DNA from: an uncultured bacterium
GTDB taxonomy: Bacteria; Bacillota; Clostridia; Lachnospirales; Lachnospiraceae
Length of the DNA: 64,000 bases
Reading direction: 5' to 3'
Assembly: GCA_947381965.1 (NCBI GenBank)
Contig: CANCXX010000016.1
Location: 25,370 to 89,369, forward strand
Below the pieces are notes generated by a model, which searched no databases, was not told where the DNA came from, and worked only from the letters and a program-made list of their open reading frames with translations. A program made the translations under genes and the position numbers. This document shows, in pieces, positions 1-7,188 of the stretch (position 1 is the stretch's first letter; each line of letters starts with the position of its first letter).

Positions 1-2787
1 ATCAACATTACCGCTAATGCCAGCCACTTTTCCTTTGGAAGAATACTGCCACATATCATATCTGGTTCTGTTATAGCTGGGCGCTGCCGCATACTGGGCA
101 AGCCATATTTTATATCCGGTCAGGCTTGGCGTGTTAATATGAGTGGTAAACCATGTCTTGTTTGCATAAATACCTGCTTTATAGCCTGAATTCTGTATCG
201 TCTGGCAAAAAGCGTTGCAGACAGCGGTTCTGGTATCGACACTGATACGGTCTGCCCGTCCGTTATTGCCATTTGTGGCTTCCACATCTAAAAATACCGG
301 ATATGTAAGATTATAACCCTTTATCAGACTAAGTACCATAGAAGCTTCTTCCACTGCCTCCACTTCATTCACTGCCTGGGTGAAAAAGTAAACGCCCACC
401 TTCAGTCCTGCGCTGGAGGCTCCCTGAATATTTTTTCGGAAAGCGGAATCCTCCACCAGCGCTCCGGTAGCCGAGCCTCTGTAACCGCATCGGATAATCA
501 CATAAGAAACCCCGCTGTTTTTCACTGCATTCCAGTCAATATTTCCATTATACCGGGAAACGTCTATTCCCATGTGCCCGGAACCGGTATTTAAAGATCC
601 ATCGCTGTTAAAATTATATTTGGCTCCCTGAATGACCTGCTCTCCGGTAACTTTGTTTCCATTTTTATCAAAATAGAATGTAGCTCCGTCAATCTCCTGC
701 CATCCGGTATACTTGTACTCTCCTTTGGTCTGTGTAACCTTCCTGAAAAACTCTTTGATATTACTGTTATAATAGTCGGCGTACTTGGCCTCCACATATT
801 TTCCATCAGCTGTTTTAATATAAAGAGTTTCTCCGCTGGTAGTCTTTAAAACACTCTTTGTATCCGTCCTTGCGCCTCCCGGCGTTGCCGTGGGAGAAGA
901 ACTGGGTGTTGCTGTCGGCGTTGCTGCCGGTGTTTTTGTGGGAGATACGGCCGCTGTAGGCGTTGCTGTTGCTTTACTGGTAGCTGTCGCTGTGGCCGCC
1001 GCCGTAGGCGTTGCCGTTGCCTCCGGAGTTGCCGTAGGCGGCGCTGTTGCTTCTGGGGTCTGTGTAGGCGCTAATGTGGGAAGCGCCGTAGGCTCATTGG
1101 TAGGCTCCGCCGTGGGTTCCGGCTCCTTTGTGGGAACTGCCGTGGGTTCCGGTTCTTCGGTGGGATCCGGCTCCTTTGTAGGCTCTGCCGGTGCCTCCGG
1201 CTGGCTGTCGCCGCCTCCCCCTTCCCCTTCTTCGTCTATGGTTTTGTCGTTGTCATTTCCGGTTTCGTCCACCGTCCTGAGAGTGGTGTCCGGTGCCGCA
1301 AGCAAACGAAAACCGGCATCCGCCTTCTGTTCCGGATCCGCGATTTTGCTTCTGTCTACCTTTTCATATTCCTCAACCGTAGACCCGGTTCCTTCAATCA
1401 ACGTTTTAGTGGACTCTACCCATTCCACCGTATCCTTATTGGTGGATTCCACCACCGTTTCATTTACCTTGGTGTCCTCCACCGCTACATTTACCTGTGA
1501 TTCTGTCTTTACTTCATCTGCAATTTCCACCTTTTTGTATTCAATGGTATCTTTTACCGTAATGGCCACTGCTTCAGAAGAAATAGTATACTCGTTGTCT
1601 GACACAGGAGAAGTGATTTTAATCTTATATTTTCCAGGTTCTATATTCGTCTGGTAAATGATACCGTCTTTGTCTTCGTCCTTCATGGTGTAAGTTCCTC
1701 CCGAAGGCTTTTCAATTTCCACTTCAAAAGCTATGCTGGGTATCAGTTTTCCAGATTTTTTATTTACAAATTTTATCTTTAAATCCTTCTGAATGGAAGT
1801 CAGGTTTAAACCTACCTCTGTCTTTCCCGATGTTTGTCCGTTTTCTCCTTGCTCCTGTCCCTTTTCTGACTCATCCCATTCATTTTCATCCTCTTCTATT
1901 CCGGCTGCCATAAGCTTTGCTGCCTGGGCATCTGCAACCGCAATCAGACCGCTCTCTCCAATTACGCTGATGTCTTCCACTCCTGCCCCAATCTCGGCAA
2001 AGGTTTCCAACTGCATCTTATTGCTTCTGGCAATAAAATAGATAGAGCCTGTGACTACCGCCAGAATTAAAACCGCCGCACCTGTAAGCGTCACAATATG
2101 ATCCGACAGGGACATATTCGTAATTTTATCAATTACCTTCCTTATCCCTTTGTCTTCCGCTTCTTCATTTTCTTCGTCATACCCTGTTTCGTAATCCTCT
2201 TCATCTTCTTCATCATCATAGACATCTTCTTCGTACTGTTCTGATTCGTAATCCTCTTCTACTTCATACCCGTCTTCATAATCCTCTTCGTCTTCGTATT
2301 CTTCTTCCTCATAGTCCTCTTCGTCTTCATACTCTTCTTCGTACCCATCCGGTTCGTACTCTTCGTAACTGTCCTCTTCTACCTCATATCCGTCTTCATA
2401 ATCCTCTTCGTCTTCGTATTCTTCTTCCTCATAGTCCTCTTCGTCTTCATACTCTTCTTCGTACCCATCCGGTTCGTACTCTTCGTAACTGTCCTCTTCT
2501 ACCTCATATCCGTCTTCATAATCCTCTTCGTCTTCGTATTCTTCTTCCTCATAGTCCTCTTCGTCTTCATACTCTTCTTCGTACCCATCCGGTTCGTACT
2601 CTTCGTAACTGTCCTCTTCTACCTCATATTCGTCTTCATAATCCTCTTCGTCTTCGTATTCTTCCTCATAATCTTCTTCATTTTCATAATCGTCTTCATC
2701 AAAATCAATCCACTTTGCTTTTTCAGATTTCCTGCCCTGCTTCTTCCCTTTATTCCCCTTCTGTAGTTTCCGCAGTAACTTACTCAT
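1..2787 (-). CDS. Membrane-anchored GH25 lysozyme with acidic repeat tail (3' end outside window)
   Basis: The frame is open from an ATG at 2787 to the window edge, about 929 residues, and continues beyond it. Ribosome site AGGAGG lies at 2798-2803. Order of parts: basic N-terminus; cytoplasmic Asp/Glu/Tyr-rich tail to about residue 225; one membrane helix at about 230-252; a beta-rich Cna-B-like segment at about 332-410; a long Thr-Pro linker at about 530-635; cell-wall-binding-like repeat sequence (GWQEIDGATFYFDKNG); then a GH25 domain from about residue 735. GH25 signatures are GIDVSRYNG, the catalytic-type FLDVEATNG and WQYSSKGKVAGISGNVD at the edge. GH25 enzymes cut the MurNAc-GlcNAc bond of peptidoglycan, so it should act outside the membrane. 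The type-II orientation and very acidic cytosolic tail are unusual for a lysozyme. Family call is firm; the C-terminus is not visible. Confidence 0.93.
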   Translation of the reverse strand, partial: MSKLLRKLQKGNKGKKQGRKSEKAKWIDFDEDDYENEEDYEEEYEDEEDYEDEYEVEEDSYEEYEPDGYEEEYEDEEDYEEEEYEDEEDYEDGYEVEEDSYEEYEPDGYEEEYEDEEDYEEEEYEDEEDYEDGYEVEEDSYEEYEPDGYEEEYEDEEDYEEEEYEDEEDYEDGYEVEEDYESEQYEEDVYDDEEDEEDYETGYDEENEEAEDKGIRKVIDKITNMSLSDHIVTLTGAAVLILAVVTGSIYFIARSNKMQLETFAEIGAGVEDISVIGESGLIAVADAQAAKLMAAGIEEDENEWDESEKGQEQGENGQTSGKTEVGLNLTSIQKDLKIKFVNKKSGKLIPSIAFEVEIEKPSGGTYTMKDEDKDGIIYQTNIEPGKYKIKITSPVSDNEYTISSEAVAITVKDTIEYKKVEIADEVKTESQVNVAVEDTKVNETVVESTNKDTVEWVESTKTLIEGTGSTVEEYEKVDRSKIADPEQKADAGFRLLAAPDTTLRTVDETGNDNDKTIDEEGEGGGGDSQPEAPAEPTKEPDPTEEPEPTAVPTKEPEPTAEPTNEPTALPTLAPTQTPEATAPPTATPEATATPTAAATATATSKATATPTAAVSPTKTPAATPTATPSSSPTATPGGARTDTKSVLKTTSGETLYIKTADGKYVEAKYADYYNSNIKEFFRKVTQTKGEYKYTGWQEIDGATFYFDKNGNKVTGEQVIQGAKYNFNSDGSLNTGSGHMGIDVSRYNGNIDWNAVKNSGVSYVIIRCGYRGSATGALVEDSAFRKNIQGASSAGLKVGVYFFTQAVNEVEAVEEASMVLSLIKGYNLTYPVFLDVEATNGNNGRADRISVDTRTAVCNAFCQTIQNSGYKAGIYANKTWFTTHINTPSLTGYKIWLAQYAAAPSYNRTRYDMWQYSSKGKVAGISGNVD
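2281..2640. repeat. Three tandem 120-bp units encoding an acidic 40-residue repeat
   Basis: Units start at 2281, 2401 and 2521 and are essentially identical; only the last shows a visible change near its end (tatccg to tattcg). Diverged partial units flank them (about 2221-2280 and 2641-2680). The unit is 40 codons, so copy-number change keeps the reading frame of the GH25 gene. It codes for Asp/Glu/Tyr-rich peptide in the cytosolic tail. Near identity implies recent amplification or gene conversion. Confidence 0.95.
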
Positions 2788-2915
2788 TTATGTAAATCCT
2801 CCTGTTTATTTCCTGCCACCTGCCCAAAACAGTTTTCAAAATTGCTCTGACAATTCCATTGCTTTTGCTTTCATCTGCACAAATCTTTCGCAAATTTCTG
2901 GTTACATCTTTTGGT

Positions 2916-2944
2916 ATTATAACATTTCTATCCTACCAGCACAA
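2916..2944 (-). promoter_or_regulatory. Sigma-A type promoter for the GH25 gene
   Basis: On the minus strand, a -10 of TATAAT (2916-2921) and a -35 of TTGTGC (2939-2944) are separated by 17 nt, about 130 nt before the GH25 start. The -10 is consensus and the -35 partial. Confidence 0.55.
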
Positions 2945-3058
2945 TTATTTTGTCTTTTTCCATCCATAAAAAATATCTATCTCCAAATTACTGTCATTTT
3001 ACATAATTATTTGCGGCTTTCTGTCGCTAAAGTACGGCAAATATTACCATATAAGTTA

Positions 3059-3102
3059 TTGACTTTTTTCGCAAAAACTGTAAACTTAATTACAAGTTTA
3101 CA
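3059..3102 (+). promoter_or_regulatory. Promoter overlapped by a palindromic operator-like site
   Basis: A -35-like TTGACT (3059-3064) and a weak -10-like TAAACT (3081-3086, 16-nt spacer) precede the zinc-ribbon gene. A perfect inverted repeat with 9-bp arms, TGTAAACTT at 3079-3087 and AAGTTTACA at 3094-3102, lies over the -10. That placement suits a repressor site, but which protein binds is not shown. Confidence 0.5.
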
Positions 3103-3133
3103 ATTATGCTTGTTTAGGAAAAGGGGAATTTTT

Positions 3134-3469
3134 ATGATGTACATGCATTACTGCAAACGCTGTCACCGTATTTTTATGCTTAACGGGCATAAAATGATAT
3201 GTCCCAAATGTACCAATCCATTGACGGAACTTCAGATATCTTATCTGGACTACGTTGAAATGGATATGGCCGAACGGGAAGAATTCAAAAACAGTTGCGC
3301 CGACGACGCTCAATTGATGAAAATGAAAACTACATATCGAATGTACAAGTACAGCAAATGGTATAAAGAGCTTCAGTTACAGAATGAAGATAATCTCCCG
3401 GTTACCACGTTGCTGGCTTCCATGATTCACCGTAATACAAATGACTGCGATTTGCAACAAACACACTGA
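3134..3469 (+). CDS. Small zinc-ribbon protein, function unknown
   Basis: A 111-residue protein. The start at 3134 is chosen because AGGAAAAGGGG lies just upstream; an in-frame start further up would run through the promoter. Two Cys pairs near the N-terminus (CKRC at about 7-10 and CPKC at about 23-26) form a four-Cys zinc-ribbon knuckle. The rest is charged and probably helical, rich in Met, Tyr and Lys, with no membrane segment. It is a single-gene unit with its own terminator. No specific function can be assigned; a nucleic-acid or protein adaptor role is only a guess from the fold. Confidence 0.72.
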   Translation: MMYMHYCKRCHRIFMLNGHKMICPKCTNPLTELQISYLDYVEMDMAEREEFKNSCADDAQLMKMKTTYRMYKYSKWYKELQLQNEDNLPVTTLLASMIHRNTNDCDLQQTH

Positions 3470-3487
3470 ATTAACCGTTAGGCTCAC

Positions 3488-3515
3488 AGGGCCGGATACA
3501 TTCCGGCCCTTTTGT
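3488..3515 (+). terminator. Intrinsic terminator after the zinc-ribbon gene
   Basis: Perfect 9-bp stem (3488-3496 with 3502-3510, arm AGGGCCGGA), 5-nt loop, followed by TTTTG and a second T-run at 3521-3525. Confidence 0.85.
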
Positions 3516-3534
3516 GCGCCTTTTTATCTTTTCT

Positions 3535-3552
3535 TAGAGCGTGTTTGAAAAA
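3535..3552 (+). repeat. Half-site of the dispersed AGAGCGTGTTTGAAAAA palindrome
   Basis: TAGAGCGTGTTTGAAAAA matches one arm of the full 62-bp palindrome at 4538-4599. Another arm-like fragment is at 46246-46260, and the stem at 7121-7145 starts with the same AGAGCGTGT. Confidence 0.7.
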
Positions 3553-3592
3553 AGCTTCGCTGGAAAATCGGGCGCATGACGGGCTAAATTCC

Positions 3593-3928
3593 TTATCTGT
3601 AATATACAAAAATCCCACAAAGAATAACCACCATTCCAATCAGCTTCCGCCAGGTAATTTTTTCTCCAAAAAACAGATAGCTTAAAAACATCACCACCAC
3701 ATATCCAAGGGACTCTATCACCGGAACATTGGAAAAATCCAGTCCTCTGTAAGCAAAAACCGTGATAAACATAGAGATAAACATCATACCATATCCGCAT
3801 ATTACATAAAGGTTCAAATATTCCTTTATGGGAGAATCATATGTTTTTTCCGCGCTCTTCTTTAATAGAATCTGCGCAAAAGATGCTATCACCACTGACA
3901 GAATCAGAATTAACAGATAACCGTTCAT
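3593..3928 (-). CDS. SMR/EamA-type small membrane transporter, second subunit
   Basis: A 111-residue protein with four predicted membrane helices and little else. It fits the small multidrug resistance/EamA fold, including the ArnE/ArnF-like undecaprenyl-phosphate-sugar flippase branch. Conserved-looking features are the LLKKSAE segment after helix 1 and FFGEKITWRKLIG before the last helix. Its ATG overlaps the stop of the upstream subunit gene by four bases (ATGA), which implies translational coupling and a heteromeric pair. In this glycan-rich region flipping of a lipid-linked sugar is plausible, but drug or polyamine export cannot be excluded. Confidence 0.8.
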   Translation of the reverse strand: MNGYLLILILSVVIASFAQILLKKSAEKTYDSPIKEYLNLYVICGYGMMFISMFITVFAYRGLDFSNVPVIESLGYVVVMFLSYLFFGEKITWRKLIGMVVILCGIFVYYR

Positions 3929-4284
3929 GATTTTTCATCCTCCCCGCCATTTAAAATAAAGATACCTGCCGCAACCATCAGGATACCTGCCGCCTTAAAA
4001 AAGGATATCTCCTCGTGGAAAAGAAAAATTCCCCACACAAGCGCCCACAATAAAGTAACCGCCTTATTTGCATAAGCCACTGAGAGTTCAAACTTTTTAA
4101 TCACCTGCTGCCACAGCAGTGCATAAACGCCCAGCACTAAAACATCCAGTCCATAAAAGAGAAGAAAACCTATACTAAACAGTTCTCTGCCTGATGCAAA
4201 TTTGGATACCACACTGGAAATACTGTATATAAAAAACACTGCCTGCAGCATAAGAATGTCTTTCCAACCAATCTTTTTCTTCAT
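3925..4284 (-). CDS. SMR/EamA-type small membrane transporter, first subunit
   Basis: About 119 residues and four predicted helices. The start at 4284 (MKKKIGWKD) is preferred because AAAGGA precedes it and a strong promoter lies 50-80 nt upstream; a longer in-frame version would overlap that promoter. It has the paired SMR features (VAYANKAVTLLWALVWGIFLFHEE-like helices, not quoted in full) and ends in a charged tail. It is co-transcribed and overlaps by 4 nt with the second subunit, as in dimeric SMR pairs. Substrate unknown. Confidence 0.78.
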   Translation of the reverse strand: MKKKIGWKDILMLQAVFFIYSISSVVSKFASGRELFSIGFLLFYGLDVLVLGVYALLWQQVIKKFELSVAYANKAVTLLWALVWGIFLFHEEISFFKAAGILMVAAGIFILNGGEDEKS

Positions 4285-4333
4285 GCCATCCCATATTCCT
4301 TTACATATATTCTGTTCATTGCCAGTGAAAACA

Positions 4334-4362
4334 ATTATAACAGACAACATCCAGCATGTCAT
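4334..4362 (-). promoter_or_regulatory. Near-consensus sigma-A promoter for the SMR pair
   Basis: Minus-strand -35 ATGACA (4357-4362), 17-nt spacer, -10 TATAAT (4334-4339). The predicted transcript begins roughly 45 nt before the 4284 start codon. Confidence 0.75.
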
Positions 4363-4749
4363 TAATAAATTGTGTTCAATTCCGCCCAACAGATCACACG
4401 CTTATGGCATTAATTGATCTTTCCTGTGTCAAAAGTCCGTTTCTTTTGAGGGGGGATGAAGGCGAATATACTATAGGGAATTGCCAAACACATGGATGCG
4501 AAACTATTCTGACACAGTACAGGAAGCGCTGCAACACTAGAGCGTGTTTGAAAAATCATTTCCAACATCTGCTGGGAAGCATTTTTCAAACACGCTCTAA
4601 GGCAAATAAAAAAAAGAACTATCAGACAAATCTTATAATAAACGAAATTTTGAAAAAATATATTTGTAAACATAGATCGCTTTTGGTGGGAAAAAGTGCC
4701 CATCGGCAAAACACTGTCTTTATATCGGGAACCTGCATCAGCTTATCTG
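4363..4749. other. Intergenic stretch between the SMR promoter and the BlaI gene
   Basis: Apart from the 62-bp palindrome at 4538-4599 no supported gene is seen. Open frames on both strands lack ribosome sites and resemble no known protein. Confidence 0.6.
4538..4599. repeat. 62-bp perfect-arm palindromic repeat element
   Basis: Arms of 19 bp (TAGAGCGTGTTTGAAAAAT at 4538-4556 and its exact complement at 4581-4599) enclose a 24-nt loop that itself contains a short TTCC/GGAA pairing. Half copies occur at 3535-3552 and 46246-46260. It is a REP-like dispersed palindrome; it lies downstream of the BlaI gene, so it could also act as a transcript 3' structure. Confidence 0.85.
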
Positions 4750-5175
4750 TTATTCATCCTGTTTTGACGGCCTTTTTCTTTCATTAAGCATTTTTTTCAG
4801 CTCATTCGCCTCTTCTTCGCTTATGCTTTCATTTTCTTTACTGCCTAACAGAGATGCAATAATTCCTGCAATGTTAGCCTTCTCTACCCCAAATACGCTT
4901 TTCTGCAGGCGTTTGTATTCAGCAGCAAGATACTCTTCCCGGTTAAAACAGGGACGGTAAGCTCTTGCATACACACTGGCAACCAAAACGTGGTCAATTA
5001 CCACCACTGCATTCTTAGCCGTCAAATGATTAATCGCCTGAGTAATTGAGGCAATACTAAGTTTCTTTTCCTTTATTCTTCCTGAAATTTCTTGTATTGT
5101 CAAATTTGCCTCTGTACCCCATAACACCTTCATAATAATTACTTCCAAATCCGTTAAACGCGGTATAGCTTTCAT
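4750..5175 (-). CDS. BlaI/MecI/CopY-family winged-helix repressor
   Basis: 141 residues. The N-terminal part (LTDLEVIIMKVLW, then LTIQEISGRI and SIASITQAINHL) is the winged helix typical of BlaI/MecI; the C-terminal half is the helical dimerisation part. Relatives repress beta-lactamase, penicillin-binding-protein or copper genes and are often inactivated by a BlaR1-type sensor protease, but no BlaR1 is adjacent here. The peptide around residues 55-75 (VVVIDHVLVASVYARAYRP) resembles the wing region. The 211-bp self-complementary element sits about 35 bp upstream, so it would form part of the leader. Target genes are unknown. Confidence 0.85.
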   Translation of the reverse strand: MKAIPRLTDLEVIIMKVLWGTEANLTIQEISGRIKEKKLSIASITQAINHLTAKNAVVVIDHVLVASVYARAYRPCFNREEYLAAEYKRLQKSVFGVEKANIAGIIASLLGSKENESISEEEANELKKMLNERKRPSKQDE

Positions 5176-5210
5176 ATTATCTTTCTCCTCTAAAAATAAT
5201 TAGATAATTA

Positions 5211-5421
5211 GGTAATTGCGAAACTCGTAAACTTGCTGAATATTCTGACAATATATTCTGCGAAAAGCCTTATGCACCATGAAATCAAGACCATAGAAGG
5301 CAGGAGGGACGCTCCCCGACTGTCTTCTGTCCTGCTGGGCTTGATGGAATGCACGGTGCAACAGGATTTGAGTGGAATATATTGTCAGAATATTTCCACA
5401 GCTTCGCGTTTCGCAATTATC
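5211..5421. repeat. 211-bp self-complementary element, copy 1
   Basis: Terminal inverted repeats of about 12 bp (GTAATTGCGAAAC against GTTTCGCAATTA), an internal perfect 20-bp inverted repeat (from AATATTCTGA near 5239 to its complement near 5375) and further nested pairings (TGCACC/GGTGCA, ATCAAG/CTTGAT, GCAGGA/TCCTGC). The whole unit can fold into one long hairpin on either strand. Copy 2 at 48750-48960 has the same length with about a dozen substitutions and no indel. Both lie just upstream of a leftward start codon. It could be a MITE or a conserved leader RNA. No transposase is visible. Confidence 0.9.
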
Positions 5422-5661
5422 TGTTTAAGAATAATAAAAGTCATTATAAATGTCAATATAATTGTCTTTATATTTTAATATTATTTAACCAGTTTATTTT
5501 TTTATTAAACAATTCTATAAATAAAATTCATAAAATCACAGACTCAGCATATATTAATTTTTTATGAATAAGTGGATTTTTCATCTGAATAATAGTAGAA
5601 TAGCAGATAATTGGAAACAGTTAATACAAAATCCCCTAAAGATAAACCAAAGGAGAAGCTT

Positions 5662-7107
5662 ATGAGCCGCAATAAAAATATAAGCAATAAAAAAAGGACG
5701 CCTGGCAGGGAAAGCGCCGGCTTGAAAAATCCAGCCCGAAAATTTTCCAGAAAAGAATTGGATGACCTTGATTTTGAAGATTTGGATTTAGAGGACGAAA
5801 CAGAAGAAATTTTTGAGGAAGCTATTAATATAGAACCACAGGCAACTACTGATAAACCAGAGGATTCCCATCATCGTAAGGCTGATGCAGTGGACATAAA
5901 TGATTTGGATTTAACCGCTAAAGATTCTGATTCAGACTTTGAAGAGAATGAAGCGCTGACCACTGACAGCTGCCATTTGGAAAATGACGACGATTTAGAC
6001 TTTATCACAGACGATGAGGAATCAGAAACTGAAGAGGATGAAGCGGATGAAGATATAGCGGACGAAGATACAGCAGATGCCCTGTCCCAATCCGCAGCGG
6101 GAAGAGGAGCCAAAAACGTCCTCTCCAAAAGAAACCTTCGCCTGAACCTGCACCTTATTTTAGTTGCCGCCATTTTCCTTATTGCAGTCACTGCCATATA
6201 CAGGCTCTATCGCTGGAATAAAGGCACACCTATAGATGAAACGGATACGGAAGAAGTAGACCCTTCCCAGTTTGATGTGGAAACCCTGGATATGATAATT
6301 CCCATGGACGCCTCTTTATTGGAAGGAAGGGAAGATGACGGTGAAACCATCATTTTATGTCTGGGAAATAATCCCTTTTCCGATGACCGGACTGAGACGG
6401 GACTGGCCTCCCAGATTGCCCAAAAGACAAACGCAACTGTTTACGACTGCTCTTTTCCCGACTCCTCCGCCGCCTGTCGGTATCCTACCTACAACCCGGA
6501 GTTTACCAGGGACCATTTTAACTTATATTATGTGATAGAATCATTCCGCAATCAGGAGTTTCTGCCCATTACCACAATTGCCAGCCAGCAGCTGAACCCC
6601 AAATTTCTGGAGTCGGCGGAACTGATGCAGACAATAGATATGGACAAAGTGGACATTCTTATCATTATGTATGACAGCACAGATTACAATATCGGCACGC
6701 CCTCGGACAACCCGGACAACCCTTATGATGTTACAGCATTTACCGGCGGCCTGCGAACATCCATCCAAAACATTAAGGATACCTGGCCGCACATCCGCAT
6801 TTTTGTGATGTCCCACACCTACGCCCAGCATCTGGACGACGATGGCAATCTGCATAACGGCACCATCACTGACCTTGGCAACGGTACCCTAAATCACTAT
6901 CTGGTCAAAGAATCAGAAGCGGTTATGGACTGCGGCGTCTCCTTTGTTGACAACTACTATGGAACCATCAACGAAGATAACTATCAGGACTATCTGATAG
7001 ACTACATGCACTATAACAATGAAGGGCGGGAAAAACTGGCCGACCGCATTGCTGATATTATTAATAACCAGATGGCCACTGTAAACTCAACGACTCCCAA
7101 AGACTAA
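5662..7107 (+). CDS. Membrane-anchored SGNH-hydrolase-like protein with acidic cytosolic tail
   Basis: 481 residues from the ATG at 5662, chosen because AGGAGA lies just upstream; a TTG 51 nt earlier has no ribosome site. The first about 150 residues are very acidic after a basic start, followed by one membrane helix at about 165-183 and an extracellular domain. That domain follows the SGNH plan: ILCLGNNPF at the block-I position, IIMYDSTDYN in the middle and DYMHYNNEGREKLAD as the Asp-x-x-His block. The block-I Ser of GDS is not present (GNN instead), so esterase activity is doubtful. Architecture mirrors the GH25 protein at the left edge. The 240 nt upstream are very AT-rich with no convincing promoter. 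Confidence 0.75.
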   Translation: MSRNKNISNKKRTPGRESAGLKNPARKFSRKELDDLDFEDLDLEDETEEIFEEAINIEPQATTDKPEDSHHRKADAVDINDLDLTAKDSDSDFEENEALTTDSCHLENDDDLDFITDDEESETEEDEADEDIADEDTADALSQSAAGRGAKNVLSKRNLRLNLHLILVAAIFLIAVTAIYRLYRWNKGTPIDETDTEEVDPSQFDVETLDMIIPMDASLLEGREDDGETIILCLGNNPFSDDRTETGLASQIAQKTNATVYDCSFPDSSAACRYPTYNPEFTRDHFNLYYVIESFRNQEFLPITTIASQQLNPKFLESAELMQTIDMDKVDILIIMYDSTDYNIGTPSDNPDNPYDVTAFTGGLRTSIQNIKDTWPHIRIFVMSHTYAQHLDDDGNLHNGTITDLGNGTLNHYLVKESEAVMDCGVSFVDNYYGTINEDNYQDYLIDYMHYNNEGREKLADRIADIINNQMATVNSTTPKD

Positions 7108-7114
7108 AAATTCA

Positions 7115-7151
7115 AAAAATAGAGCGTGTTTTGTACATGCTCTATTTTTTT
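7115..7151. terminator. Terminator between convergent genes
   Basis: AAAAATAGAGCGTGT pairs with ACATGCTCTATTTTT around a short loop, giving a stem with a T-run on the plus strand and a mirrored A-run, so it may work in both directions between the SGNH gene and the leftward gene ending at 7189. Confidence 0.85.
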
Positions 7152-7188
7152 GGAAATTCCGGTTCTAAAGCTTCAAAAGACGGCAGCT

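Noticed and set aside
890-1657. A 255-codon plus-strand open frame rich in Val, Gly and Ala
   Set aside because: It is the complement of the Thr-Pro linker codons of the GH25 gene; no ribosome site, low-complexity product.
2281-2640. CRISPR array or other spaced repeat
   Set aside because: Units are directly adjacent, coding, in frame with the GH25 protein, and have no unique spacers.
4410-4787. Open frames on both strands between the SMR and BlaI genes
   Set aside because: They run across the 62-bp palindrome and parts of neighbouring genes, with no ribosome site and no family likeness.
5233-5567. Open frames within or across the 211-bp element copies (also at 48772-48969)
   Set aside because: They arise from the repeat itself, have no ribosome site and their lengths are not kept between the copies.
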